From contig NZ_QQBB01000004.1 in assembly GCF_003350535.1 (NCBI RefSeq), positions 1 to 64,000 of the forward strand: a stretch of DNA of 64,000 nt. The letters run 5' to 3'. The position numbers and the translations under genes are program-made. Shown in pieces: positions 33,961 to 42,402 of this stretch. A model generated the notes under the pieces. The model was given only the letters and a program-made list of their open reading frames with translations, had not been told where the DNA came from and did no database searches. The stretch is from Microvirga subterranea. GTDB taxonomy: Bacteria; Pseudomonadota; Alphaproteobacteria; Rhizobiales; Beijerinckiaceae. The number at the start of each line of letters is the position of its first letter. Position 1 is the first letter of the stretch.

Positions 33961-34748
33961 CGAACACGATCCTCAGCGTCGAGAACGTATCGCGCGTGTT
34001 TCCGGGCATGCGCGGCGGGGAGCCGGTGCGGGCGCTCGAGCCGACGAACCTCGCGGTCGCGCGCAACGACTTCATCACCATTCTCGGGCCGTCCGGCTGC
34101 GGGAAATCCACCCTTTTGCGCATCGTGGCCGGCCTCGACCGCCCGAGCGCGGGGCGCGTCCTTCTCGAAGGCCGCGAGATCAAGGGGCCCGGCGCCGACC
34201 GGGGCATGGTGTTCCAGTCCTACACCCTGTTCCCCTGGCTGACGATCGCCGAGAACATCGCATACGGCCTGAGCGAGAAGGGCGTTCCGAAATCCGATCG
34301 GGCGGACATCGTCGCGTCCTACACGGAAAAGGTGGGCTTGCGCGGCTTCGAGCACCACTACCCCAAGCAGCTTTCCGGCGGCATGCAGCAGCGCACCGCC
34401 ATCGCCCGGGCGCTGGCGAACGACCCGGCCATCCTGCTCCTCGACGAGCCGTTCGGGGCCCTGGACAACCAGACCCGCTCGCTCATGCAGGAATTGCTGC
34501 TCGGCATCTGGGAGCGCGAACGCAAGACCGTGCTGTTCGTGACGCACGACATCGAGGAGGCGATCTTCCTCGCCTCGCGGGTGATCGTCATGACGGCGCG
34601 GCCGGGCCGGATCAAGGCGGACATCCCGGTCGACCTGCCGCATCCGCGCCACTACAGGATGAAGACGAGCCCGGAATTCTCCGGCCTGAAAGCGCAGCTC
34701 ACGGAAGAGATCCGCGTCGAGGCCATGCAGGCCCAGGAGGGACATTAG
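33957..34748 (+). CDS. NitT/TauT-family ABC transporter ATP-binding protein
   Basis: 263 residues. Walker A GPSGCGKSTLLR, Q-loop GMVFQSYTLFPWLTIAEN, signature LSGGMQQRTAIARAL, Walker B ILLLDEPFGALDNQ and switch histidine VTHDIEEAIF are intact. The C-terminal segment MTARPGRIKADIPVDLPHPR is typical of SsuB/TauB/NrtD ATPases. Its start overlaps the permease stop. It ends the importer operon, converging on a small unrelated gene three bases away. Confidence 0.93.
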   Translation: MTNTILSVENVSRVFPGMRGGEPVRALEPTNLAVARNDFITILGPSGCGKSTLLRIVAGLDRPSAGRVLLEGREIKGPGADRGMVFQSYTLFPWLTIAENIAYGLSEKGVPKSDRADIVASYTEKVGLRGFEHHYPKQLSGGMQQRTAIARALANDPAILLLDEPFGALDNQTRSLMQELLLGIWERERKTVLFVTHDIEEAIFLASRVIVMTARPGRIKADIPVDLPHPRHYRMKTSPEFSGLKAQLTEEIRVEAMQAQEGH

Positions 34749-34751
34749 GGA

Positions 34752-35042
34752 TCAGGGCTCGACCGCGACCAGGACCTCGCCGGACGTGATCTCGGGCTCC
34801 CCCTGGATCAGGTCGGCGAGGCTCGCACGGATCCAGGCAAGCGCCTTGTCATTGGCCGCGACGGCTGTCTCGCGGCTCTCGAACAGGGTGATCGACCCGG
34901 CGACGCCGTTGCCTGCGTCGAAGACGTAATAGCCGTGGAAGCCCGGCGCCTGCCTCATCAATTGTCCGATTCCGCTCTCGGCGCGGCGGGCCGCCTCCGG
35001 CACCGAACGCATGTGGGCGAACTTCCGGATCACCACGTACAT
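34752..35042 (-). CDS. Small dimeric alpha/beta-barrel-like protein (antibiotic biosynthesis monooxygenase-like)
   Basis: 96 residues, no signal peptide. The pattern MYVVIRKFAHMRSV, then a helix (EAARRAESGIGQLMRQ), APGFHGYYVFDAGNG, GSITLFESRETAVAAND and a C-terminal helix fits the ferredoxin-like ABM fold, where two chains form a small barrel. Members degrade or modify quinones, haem or other small molecules, and many are uncharacterised. It stands alone, convergent with the ABC ATPase gene. Confidence 0.65.
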   Translation of the reverse strand: MYVVIRKFAHMRSVPEAARRAESGIGQLMRQAPGFHGYYVFDAGNGVAGSITLFESRETAVAANDKALAWIRASLADLIQGEPEITSGEVLVAVEP

Positions 35043-35179
35043 GTCTGCCTCCCGGCATGGTCGAGAGCACGTCGCCGATCATATCACGCGCACCCGGCCG
35101 GAAACAGCGCGGGACAAGGCTGTGTGATCGGCGGGCATGGACGATCGCGCAGGCCCGGAAGATCGACCGCGCGCATTCG

Positions 35180-36307
35180 TCACCCGCGCAGAGCCACCAC
35201 GGCGCCGGCGGAGTTCAGCTGGCACGCGATGCGGGACTGGCGCGTCTGACTCGTATTGGCCCGGGCATAGACGACCCTGACCGTGATGGGCGCCGTGAAC
35301 CCGCCGTCGCGCGTGCGGTTCGCCGTCCCGGCGCTGGCCGCATCCACCCGGACGGCCCCATAGGGAAGCGCCGCCATCACGATGGATGTGCGGCAGGCCT
35401 GGACGATCTCGAGAGGCGTTCCGCTCCTAGGGATCAGGGGAGCTGCGGCAACCGCGGACGCCCTCGGTGATCTGGTCGTAACGACGCCCGGCGCCGTCTC
35501 TGATCCTCCAGGCAGAGGGATCAGTGTTGCCGGCAGCTCCACGTCGGACGCTCTCCCGGGGCTGAGCGAGGCCGGTGCCGGCCTGACGGTGGCGACCGGC
35601 ACATTCGATGGCGCCTGCTGGGCTGCGGCCGGAGCGGCACCGTGTGCCGCGGACGTGCCCGACATGCTCGGCGATGCCGCGGCCGGCGAAGCAGGCGACG
35701 GGGCCGTTGCCGATGCCGGAGTACCCGAAACGGCCGAACCGCCGTTCCTGCCGGGCGCGCTGCCACCGGCAGCGCCGGGCCCGCCCCCGCTTGTGGTGCC
35801 AAGGCTTCCACCAATGGCTCCGGGGCTTGCATTTCCGTTCCCGCCGTTCCGGCCGCCGGAGCCGCCCCCGATGCTGCCGCCGGCGGACCCGCTCCCCTTT
35901 CCGCCGCCCGGCCCACCGCCGAGGCTTCCGCCCAGACTTTCGCCCAGTCCGCCAAGAGCGCCCCCCAGCGCGCCGCCCAAGGCTCCGCCGAGACCGCCGC
36001 CGGACGCCCCGGCTCCCTTGTCGCCTGCGCCATCCGGCCCACCGCGTCCGCCTGGACCGTTGCCGCCGCCGCCTTTTCCGTCGCCCTTGCCGCCGCCGGC
36101 ATCGCTGCCGCTGTCGCCCTTCCCGCCGCCCTTGCCGCCGCCATCGCCGGGACCGCTATCGCCTCCCCCCTTCCCGCCGCCTCTGCCGCCGCCGTCGCCG
36201 GCACTGCCGCCGCCATCGCCTCCTCCGTTCCCGCCGCCCTTGGACAGGACGGGCTGAACGGACAGCAGGACGACCGCGAGGACCGATATCAGTGATAGCC
36301 GATGCAT
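35180..36307 (-). CDS. Exported glycine-rich protein of unknown function
   Basis: 375 residues. A clear signal peptide (1-22: MHRLSLISVLAVVLLSVQPV, ending near VLS) is followed by about 150 residues of Gly-rich low complexity (GGGK, GGGD and GGALGG repeats), a Pro/Ala/Ser-rich stretch (about 185-290), and a compact C-terminal region of 80 residues with two cysteines (QACRTS and RIACQL) that may form a disulfide. GGAGGG lies five bases before the ATG. It ends the leftward run that starts at the coiled-coil gene. Function not recognised. Confidence 0.75.
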   Translation of the reverse strand: MHRLSLISVLAVVLLSVQPVLSKGGGNGGGDGGGSAGDGGGRGGGKGGGDSGPGDGGGKGGGKGDSGSDAGGGKGDGKGGGGNGPGGRGGPDGAGDKGAGASGGGLGGALGGALGGALGGLGESLGGSLGGGPGGGKGSGSAGGSIGGGSGGRNGGNGNASPGAIGGSLGTTSGGGPGAAGGSAPGRNGGSAVSGTPASATAPSPASPAAASPSMSGTSAAHGAAPAAAQQAPSNVPVATVRPAPASLSPGRASDVELPATLIPLPGGSETAPGVVTTRSPRASAVAAAPLIPRSGTPLEIVQACRTSIVMAALPYGAVRVDAASAGTANRTRDGGFTAPITVRVVYARANTSQTRQSRIACQLNSAGAVVALRG

Positions 36308-36350
36308 GATCCCTCCAGACGACCGCTGCCCAGTCCGTGTGTGCAACCGG

Positions 36351-36647
36351 TTAGGGGCTTGGGCTCCGGTTCCTTCCGCCCAGGCGACGCAACGCTGGCG
36401 TGATATCGAGCGGAGCGGACCTGGGCACCCCCCTCAGGGCGTCCAGGATCGGGCTGCGCCCGGGTGCCTGCCGCGAACGGCAATAGGCGAATTCAAGCGT
36501 CTCGTGATCGAGCATCGGGTCGGGTGACCGGACCGTCAAGGCAAAGCAGGTCGTATCGACTCCGGGAGTAGTCCGAAGTCGCAGCCTGTCGGATCGTCCG
36601 TCGGTCAGGTCGAACCGCTGTGCACGCGGCCGGAGCTCTCCCGTCAC
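36351..36647 (-). CDS. Possible 98-residue protein of unknown function
   Basis: Starts with GTG overlapping the stop of the coiled-coil gene (GTGA), and ends 43 bp before the glycine-rich gene, so it fills the only gap in that run. Codon third positions are mostly G or C, like the neighbours. There is no signal peptide. The sequence (RFDLTDGRSDRLRLRTTPG, then two cysteines) resembles no family I know. The evidence is arrangement and codon style only; it could be non-coding. Confidence 0.4.
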   Translation of the reverse strand: MTGELRPRAQRFDLTDGRSDRLRLRTTPGVDTTCFALTVRSPDPMLDHETLEFAYCRSRQAPGRSPILDALRGVPRSAPLDITPALRRLGGRNRSPSP

Positions 36648-38854
36648 TCGTAGTCCCAGAACTCGCCGGCAGGCAGAAGAACCGCCGGCAGCCGGATGTT
36701 GCGCGCGGTCGGAACCGCGTCGGGCTCCCGCGCCGGCGCCCGGCGAGGTGGGCTGATCCTGTCAGCCGCCCTGGCCTGGCTATCGGCCGTTCCTCTCGCA
36801 GGGCTGACCGGGGGCTTCGGCGGCTCTGGCTTTATCGGCTCGGGCCTCATCTGCTCTCTCGTGGTCCGCGGAAGAGCGGCTGTCGCTTTGCCGGGCGTCG
36901 CGGCGGGCGCCTCCGCCTTCGGGGGCGCCGGAAGAGGTGCAACGTTTGGAGGCGCCTCCCTGCGCTTGTCGTCACGCAGGCGAGGCTCCAAGCCCTCCGG
37001 GCGCCGGGGAAGCAGCATCGGCACCTGGAACAGAAGCGTGGCCGGCGTGGCATCCGACCGGTTTCCGAGAACCGCGATCTGCCTGTTCGCAGCTTCGAGC
37101 TGGCGGGCAAGGGCTTGGGTCTGCGCCTTCTCCCGGGCGAGTGCCTTGTCCAGCTCCACTGCCGCTCCGTCGTCGGACCTGACCACGCTCAGCAGCCTGT
37201 TCAAGGCCTCCACATCCCGGGCGGCGGCTGCGGCCCTTTCGGTCTCGCGCTGAAGCGCCACTTTCAGGTCCGCCGCCTTGGCATCACTGGATTGGACGGC
37301 GGCCAGTTGCGCCCGTGCCGCGCTCAGCTCGCGAAGAGCCGTGTCGGCCCTGCCCTTCTCCTGCTCCAGCGCCGTCCGAAGCTCGCCGGCTCTGGATACC
37401 TGCGCCCTGAGCGCCGCAAGCTGGTCCTGCAGGGCAGCCGACTGCCGGACGGCTGCGTCGGCTCTTTCCTTTTCACGCGCCGCCGCGCGCTCGGCCTCGA
37501 CCGCCCTCGCGTCGCCGGCCTTCAGCGAGGCGAGTTGTGCCTTCGTGGCGTCCAGGTCGCGCGCCAGCACGGAGGCTCGCTCCTGTTCGCGCACGAGGTC
37601 GGCTTTCGATTGGGCCGATGCCGCCGCATCGGTTCTGGCCTGCGTCAGCTGCGCCTGCGCGGCGTCGCGTTCCCGCAGCGCCGCCTCGGCCCGTCCCTTT
37701 TCGCGCTCGACGGCATCCTTGAGCTGAACGGCCTTGATCTCCGACGCCTTGAGGAGAGCGAGCTGCCCCTTCGCGGCTTCCAGCTCCCGGGCCGCGTCCG
37801 CCCCCTTGGACTCGCTCGTCCTGACGGTCATGAGCTGCTCGCGGGCCGCCTGCAGGTCCTGAGCCAGGGAAGCGGACTGCGTCCTTTCCTGGTCCAGGGC
37901 GGCTTGAAGTTCGGTCGCGCGGGAATCGGCGGCGCGCAGCGACGAGAGCTGCGCCTCCACGCTTTCCGCCTGGCGGGCCGCCGCGGCCGTTTTCTCCTTT
38001 TCCTGCTGCAACGCATCCTTGAGGGCGGCGGCTTCCGAAGCAGCCGCTTCCGCGGACGCGAGGCGGTTCTGAAGAGCCGCCAGCTCGGACTGCATGGCAT
38101 CCGCGCGCTCCTTCTCGCGCAAGGCGGCGCTCTCGAACCCGGCCGCCCGCGCCACGGCGTCCTTCATGTCGGCGAGTTGTCCTTGCAGGTTCTCCCGCTC
38201 CCGGACGGCGGCGTCGGCCCGCTCCACTTCCGAACCCAAACGCTTCTCAAACTCGGCGGCCCTCGCCTCGCCTGCTTTTGCGGCGGCGAGCTGCTCCTGC
38301 GTGGACCTCAACTCCTGCAGCGCCGTCTCGGCCCGGCTGCGCTCCTGCTGAAGCGCCTCGTTCAGCTCGGCCCGGTCGTCCCCGCTGCTTGCCGGCTCCT
38401 CGGACGATTGCGGGCGGGGGGCAGCGCCCTGTCCTTCGAGGGCCAGAGCCTTCAGCGCGTCGCGCAGATCCGGATCGTCCACGTGGTCGATGATCGTGAC
38501 GGCGAGAGCGCCCATCTCGATCGCCGTCGACAGCAGGCGCTTCGCACCCGCCCGGTCATCCTGCCGGACCAGCTCCCGCAGCTCGTCCATGAGCTGCCGT
38601 CGCTCGTCGGAGGTCATCATGGCCTGGAGCATCGCGCTCCAGTTCCGATCGAGCTTGTCGGGCTGAGTGTCGGTCGTCGCCGGCCGCGTTTCCGACGCCT
38701 CCGCGGCAATGGCGGCCGATGGTGAGCCGAGCAGCATCCCGGCGAGAGCGGCCGCCCAGGCCGTCCGACGCCAGTCGTCCCGGCCGATGGCGGAAGGCAG
38801 GAGATGGCGCCACGAATGGCTCACGTCACGATGGTCTTTCCTCGGCTCGATCAT
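36644..38854 (-). CDS. Exported long coiled-coil protein with 38-residue repeats
   Basis: 736 residues from the ATG at 38854; a longer frame to 39118 lacks coding character. The N-terminal 50 residues hold a basic lead and hydrophobic stretch (AWAAALAGMLLGSPSAAIAA) that looks like a signal peptide. Residues 60-145 form a small helical domain. Residues 173-596 are a continuous Ala/Glu/Gln/Arg-rich coiled coil built of 38-residue units. The tail (600-736) is Pro-rich, ending LPAVLLPAGEFWDYE. A periplasmic or envelope-spanning structural role is plausible; the family is not recognised. Confidence 0.75.
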   Translation of the reverse strand: MIEPRKDHRDVSHSWRHLLPSAIGRDDWRRTAWAAALAGMLLGSPSAAIAAEASETRPATTDTQPDKLDRNWSAMLQAMMTSDERRQLMDELRELVRQDDRAGAKRLLSTAIEMGALAVTIIDHVDDPDLRDALKALALEGQGAAPRPQSSEEPASSGDDRAELNEALQQERSRAETALQELRSTQEQLAAAKAGEARAAEFEKRLGSEVERADAAVRERENLQGQLADMKDAVARAAGFESAALREKERADAMQSELAALQNRLASAEAAASEAAALKDALQQEKEKTAAAARQAESVEAQLSSLRAADSRATELQAALDQERTQSASLAQDLQAAREQLMTVRTSESKGADAARELEAAKGQLALLKASEIKAVQLKDAVEREKGRAEAALRERDAAQAQLTQARTDAAASAQSKADLVREQERASVLARDLDATKAQLASLKAGDARAVEAERAAAREKERADAAVRQSAALQDQLAALRAQVSRAGELRTALEQEKGRADTALRELSAARAQLAAVQSSDAKAADLKVALQRETERAAAAARDVEALNRLLSVVRSDDGAAVELDKALAREKAQTQALARQLEAANRQIAVLGNRSDATPATLLFQVPMLLPRRPEGLEPRLRDDKRREAPPNVAPLPAPPKAEAPAATPGKATAALPRTTREQMRPEPIKPEPPKPPVSPARGTADSQARAADRISPPRRAPAREPDAVPTARNIRLPAVLLPAGEFWDYE
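37067..38338 (-). repeat. Coding tandem repeat: about eleven 38-residue (114-bp) coiled-coil units
   Basis: Units align without gaps on the pattern ERADAAxRExxAxQxQLAxL, then KAxxARAxEL, then xxALxREK. Four consecutive 38-residue units open the array, a 62-residue stretch (two units short by 14 residues, two heptads) follows, then five more 38-residue units and a partial last one. The DNA has diverged, so this is an old protein-level repeat and not a recent DNA duplication. Confidence 0.8.
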
Positions 38855-39116
38855 GGCGAGTGCACCTTGGCTGCATCGTCGAACGCGACGGGCGCCGTTG
38901 GAGGAATTTTCGATTCCGATCAGGTACGCACGGTCGGAAGCGCGAACGCGACAAGCAACGGGAGGGACCTCAACAGACAATTCCGGCAACAATCGGCCAG
39001 GGCCAAAGTTCTGCCACGTCCGGTGACAGCGGTCCGGAAAGTGGATGCGCGGCGGCAAAGAGCGTAGGATGGAGACGAAGCGTCGCTGCGATATTCCCTG
39101 CGGGAGGAAACCGGCC

Positions 39117-39245
39117 ATGTCGCGGAAACACAGGGTTCACGTGCAGAGGCAGCATGAGAGGCCTCAAGCGATCCTCCTGGGGGTGCTCGTCTCATGCGCC
39201 GTCCTGATGCTCGCAGCCGTTCTTCTGACGATGCCGATGGGATGA
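39117..39245 (+). CDS. Small single-span membrane protein, 42 residues
   Basis: The ATG at 39117 follows an excellent ribosome site (GGGAGG, eight bases upstream). The product has a basic N-terminus (MSRKHRVHVQRQHERPQ) and one hydrophobic helix (AILLGVLVSCAVLMLAAVLL), ending TMPMG. It diverges from the coiled-coil gene and converges on the TRAP operon. It is too short for family assignment. Confidence 0.55.
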   Translation: MSRKHRVHVQRQHERPQAILLGVLVSCAVLMLAAVLLTMPMG

Positions 39246-39282
39246 GCGCATTCCGGGGTACCCCGATGGGACGGGCGCTCCC

Positions 39283-40578
39283 CTATCCCTTGTACCCAAA
39301 GTACTTCGGCAGCCAGAGCACCACGTCCGGCACGAGGATCATCAGCAGAAGGGCGGCGATCAGGATTGCGATAAAGGCCCAGATCTCCCGGATGATGTCG
39401 CGCAGGGGGATGCCGGTCAGGCCGCTCATGACGAACAGCAGCACCCCATAGGGCGGCGTGATGAGCCCGATCATGATGTTCACCACGATGACGACGCCGA
39501 AATGCACCAGGTCGATGCCGAGCGCGCGGGCCGCGGGCAGGAACAGCGGAACGATGACGAGCAGGAGCGTTGTGGCGTCGAACAGGCAGCCGAGCAGCAG
39601 GAACAGCAGATTGACGAGGAGCAGGAAGACGAGCGGGGAGACGTCGAGGCCATCGAGAAGGCGCGCGACCTGTTCGGGCAGGCGCTCCGAGGCGACGATG
39701 TAGTTGAGGATGAGCGCACCCGCGATGAGGAGCGCCACGACGCTCGTCGCCCGGCTCGATTCCACCACGACCTCGAAGGCCTGCTTCCAGGAGAATTCCC
39801 GATAGAAGAAGACCGCCAGGATGAGCGCGTAGGCGGCCGCGATCGCCGCCGCCTCGGTCGGCGTCGTGGCGCCGCCGTAGATGCAGTAGAGCAGGATCAC
39901 CGGCATGAGCAGCGCCGGGAAGGCGCGGTACGTCGTCCGCGGCAGCTCGCGCAGGGGGATGCCCTCGCCGCGCGGGAAATTCCGCGTCCGGGCCACGAAA
40001 CCGACGAGCGCCATCTGGGCTAGTCCCATGATGAGCCCCGGGATGATGCCGCCGAGGAACAGGTATCCGACGGACGTGTCCGACACGACCGCATAGATCA
40101 CCATCGGGATCGACGGCGGGATGATCGGTCCGATCGTGGCGGAGGATGCCGCTACCGAGGCCGCGAATCCCGGCGGGATGCGGCCCTGCTTGATCATCAT
40201 CTGCGTGACGAGCTTTCCAGGCCCGGCCGCGTCCGCGATCGCCGAGCCCGACATGCCCGAGAAGATGATGCTGACGAGAATGTCGACCTGCGCCAGACCG
40301 CCCCGGAACCGGCCGACGAGCGCCTGGCAGAACATGAAGAGGCGGTCGGACACGCCGCTGGCGTTCATGATGTTGGCCGCGAGGATGAAGAGCGGGACGG
40401 CAAGGAGCACGAAGGAATCGTAGAGGCCGTTGAGGATCTGCTCGCCGAACAGGCCCATGTCCCGTCCGGTCGCCAGCAGGTATCCGATCGACGCGACGAA
40501 CATGGCGAACGCGACCGGCATGCCCAGCAAGGCGAGCCCGAAGAACGCGACCAGCGTGAGAATGAAAACGGTGCTCAC
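39283..40578 (-). CDS. TRAP transporter large membrane subunit (DctM family)
   Basis: 431 residues with about twelve membrane segments. DctM hallmarks include LLAVPLFILAANIMNASGVSDRLF, SGMSGSAIADAAGPGKLVTQMMIKQG and ASSATIGPIIPPSIPMVIYA in the first half and the mirrored IGLITPPYGVLLFVMSGLTG near the end. It overlaps the small-subunit gene by four bases. It drives sodium-coupled uptake of an organic acid delivered by the DctP protein. Confidence 0.94.
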   Translation of the reverse strand: MSTVFILTLVAFFGLALLGMPVAFAMFVASIGYLLATGRDMGLFGEQILNGLYDSFVLLAVPLFILAANIMNASGVSDRLFMFCQALVGRFRGGLAQVDILVSIIFSGMSGSAIADAAGPGKLVTQMMIKQGRIPPGFAASVAASSATIGPIIPPSIPMVIYAVVSDTSVGYLFLGGIIPGLIMGLAQMALVGFVARTRNFPRGEGIPLRELPRTTYRAFPALLMPVILLYCIYGGATTPTEAAAIAAAYALILAVFFYREFSWKQAFEVVVESSRATSVVALLIAGALILNYIVASERLPEQVARLLDGLDVSPLVFLLLVNLLFLLLGCLFDATTLLLVIVPLFLPAARALGIDLVHFGVVIVVNIMIGLITPPYGVLLFVMSGLTGIPLRDIIREIWAFIAILIAALLLMILVPDVVLWLPKYFGYKG

Positions 40579-41078
40579 GGCTCGATCTCCCCTTCGGTCT
40601 TGAGCTCATCCCGCCAGGACCGGCCGAGAAGGCGCCGCAGACGCATCAAGGCGCCGACGGCCACCGCGATCGCGAAGACGGCGAAGATCGAGTAGAGCAG
40701 ATCGAAGCGTATGCCCATGACGGGACTTTTCTCGATCTTCATGAAGCTGATGTAGTCGACCGTTCCGGGCAGGGCGGCGACGAAGGCCGCCAGCGTGATG
40801 AGCGTCAGGATGACAGCAAGCACGCGCCGTGGGCCGGGAGGCAGGGAGACGAACACCATGTCGAACGTGATGTGCTCCCGCTCGCGCAACAGGAACGCCC
40901 CGCACCAGAACACGATCCAGATGTAGACGATCAGCACGAATTCCTGCGTCCAGGCGACGGGGCTGTTGAGGACGTAGCGCGTGAAGACCTGGAGCAGGAA
41001 TGCGGCGAACATCGCCACGAACAGGATCGCCGTGACCCATTCGGCCAGAAGACGCAGACGGGAGCGAAGGGACTGCAT
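40575..41078 (-). CDS. TRAP transporter small membrane subunit (DctQ family)
   Basis: 167 residues and four membrane helices: about 13-35 (LAEWVTAILFVAMFAAFLLQVF), 48-66, 85-105 and 130-150. The RYVLNSPVAWTQEF segment after helix 1 is the family signature. The ATG at 41078 begins MQSLRSRLRLLAEW; upstream extension is rejected as non-coding. It lies between the binding-protein and DctM genes in the usual order. Confidence 0.9.
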   Translation of the reverse strand: MQSLRSRLRLLAEWVTAILFVAMFAAFLLQVFTRYVLNSPVAWTQEFVLIVYIWIVFWCGAFLLREREHITFDMVFVSLPPGPRRVLAVILTLITLAAFVAALPGTVDYISFMKIEKSPVMGIRFDLLYSIFAVFAIAVAVGALMRLRRLLGRSWRDELKTEGEIEP

Positions 41079-41173
41079 GCAATGAAGCTCGCGGTTTCGA
41101 CGTGGCGCGCAGGGCGACGTCCGGTGCGGCCGCCGCATGCGCGCCGGCGGCCGGATGGCGATGTTTCCTCGAA

Positions 41174-41202
41174 CGTGTCCCGCACGAGTCATGCGGGACA
41201 CG
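41174..41202 (-). repeat. 11-bp stem-loop after TRAP binding-protein gene
   Basis: CGTGTCCCGCA (41174-41184) pairs perfectly with TGCGGGACACG (41192-41202) around a seven-base loop. It starts 22 bp past the stop of the leftward binding-protein gene and about 95 bp before the DctQ start. No U tract on the transcribed side. Confidence 0.75.
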
Positions 41203-41223
41203 GCTCGGTGACCGGAGACGGCC

Positions 41224-42225
41224 CTACTTGATGGCGTTCACCCGCTCGACCATGCCCTTCGGCCAGGCCTTCGACAGCTCCGACTCGAGGTAGACCTTCT
41301 GAACGTGGCTGCGGAAGGCTTCGACGTCGGGCTTGTAGACCTTCAGTCCCTGCTCCTTGAAGAAGCTGGCGAGCTCGGCCTCCTCCTTGATCCGGTTCTC
41401 GTTGTTGTAACGGACGGCCGCCTTGGCGGCGCTCATCACCGCGTCCTTCTGCTTGTCGTCGAGCTTCTTCCAGGCGGAGCCGGACATGGAGAGGAAGATC
41501 GCGTCCACGAGATGGTCGGTCAGCACGATCTGCTTGGTGACCTCGTAGAACTTCGCCGCGCGGACCGTGGGCAGCGGATTGTCCTGACCGTCGATCGCGC
41601 CGGTTTGCAGGGCCGTATAGATCTCGCCGAAGGCGACCGGCAGCGGGTTGGCGCCGAGCGCCTTGCCGAGGAAGAGCCAGGTGTCGGAGCCCGGCATGCG
41701 CAGCTTCACGCCGGCGAGGTCCGCCGGGGTCTTCACCTCCTTCTCGGTCCGGAGGTTGAGCTGGCGCGTGCCCAGATAGCCTACGCTGAGCACCTTGATG
41801 TTCATCTTGTCCTCGACGAGGCCATACATCTCCTTGCCGATGTCGCTGTCGAACACCTTGGTCTGATGCTCGGGATCGCGCAGCAGGTAGCCCGCCGTAA
41901 AGATGGACCATTCGGGGATCTGCTTGGAGATGTCGAAGGCCGAGATCATCGCCATCTCGAGGTTGCCGCGCTGCATGGCGGCTGGCTCCGTGCCCTGCTT
42001 GAACAGGGTGCCGTTCAGGTGGATCTCCACGTCGAACTGGCCCGGCGCGAGCTTCTCCAGCTCCTGCTTGAACACCGGCAGCATCTTGGCGTGCCAGTCC
42101 GCCTCGACGGCCGGCGTCGAGATGCGGAGCTTGACCGGATCGGCCGCGAGGGCCGGCGTCAGGCCCGTGATGGCGGCGGCCGCAGCCGCCCCGATGAGCA
42201 GGCGCCTCGTAAATGTATCGAGCAT
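41224..42225 (-). CDS. TRAP transporter substrate-binding protein (DctP family)
   Basis: 333 residues. A signal peptide (about 1-28, cleavage near ALA) leads into DPVKLRISTPAVEADWHAKM. The carboxylate-binding arginine is expected in GVKLRMPGSDTW, and GEIYTALQTGAIDGQDNPL is a strong DctP hallmark. Of two adjacent ATGs, the one at 42225 has better spacing (six bases) from GGGAGGA. Divergence from a DHDPS/NAL-family lyase suggests a sugar-acid ligand such as a uronate, aldarate or sialic-type acid. Confidence 0.93.
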   Translation of the reverse strand: MLDTFTRRLLIGAAAAAAITGLTPALAADPVKLRISTPAVEADWHAKMLPVFKQELEKLAPGQFDVEIHLNGTLFKQGTEPAAMQRGNLEMAMISAFDISKQIPEWSIFTAGYLLRDPEHQTKVFDSDIGKEMYGLVEDKMNIKVLSVGYLGTRQLNLRTEKEVKTPADLAGVKLRMPGSDTWLFLGKALGANPLPVAFGEIYTALQTGAIDGQDNPLPTVRAAKFYEVTKQIVLTDHLVDAIFLSMSGSAWKKLDDKQKDAVMSAAKAAVRYNNENRIKEEAELASFFKEQGLKVYKPDVEAFRSHVQKVYLESELSKAWPKGMVERVNAIK

Positions 42226-42402
42226 CATTGTCCTCCCGTGTCCCGTTGGCTGATCCGGGGCATTGTCGAACCCGCCCCTGTTTCCACCATACTGCCCTGA
42301 CGTCATCGCGCTTGTAAATATCTGAACGCATACTAACATGTCAGCGCTGCCATCAGCAGGGCCTCACCATGTGCAGGAGGCCCGAAGCCAGGGATTTCTC
42401 GC

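Noticed and set aside
32352-34748. Long rightward frame across the NitT/TauT ABC genes
   Set aside because: The first two thirds are an out-of-frame reading of the binding-protein and permease genes (Arg-rich, no domains). Only the last part is real, as the ATPase gene starting at 33957.
35382-36257. Proline-rich frame opposite the glycine-rich gene, and possible short tandem DNA repeats
   Set aside because: The frame is the complement of GGx codons. The glycine-rich stretch is irregular at DNA level and shows no CRISPR-like spacing.
38855-39118. Extension of the coiled-coil gene by 88 codons to 39118
   Set aside because: The added stretch has Cys/Arg-rich random character and stands before a better start that is directly followed by a signal peptide.
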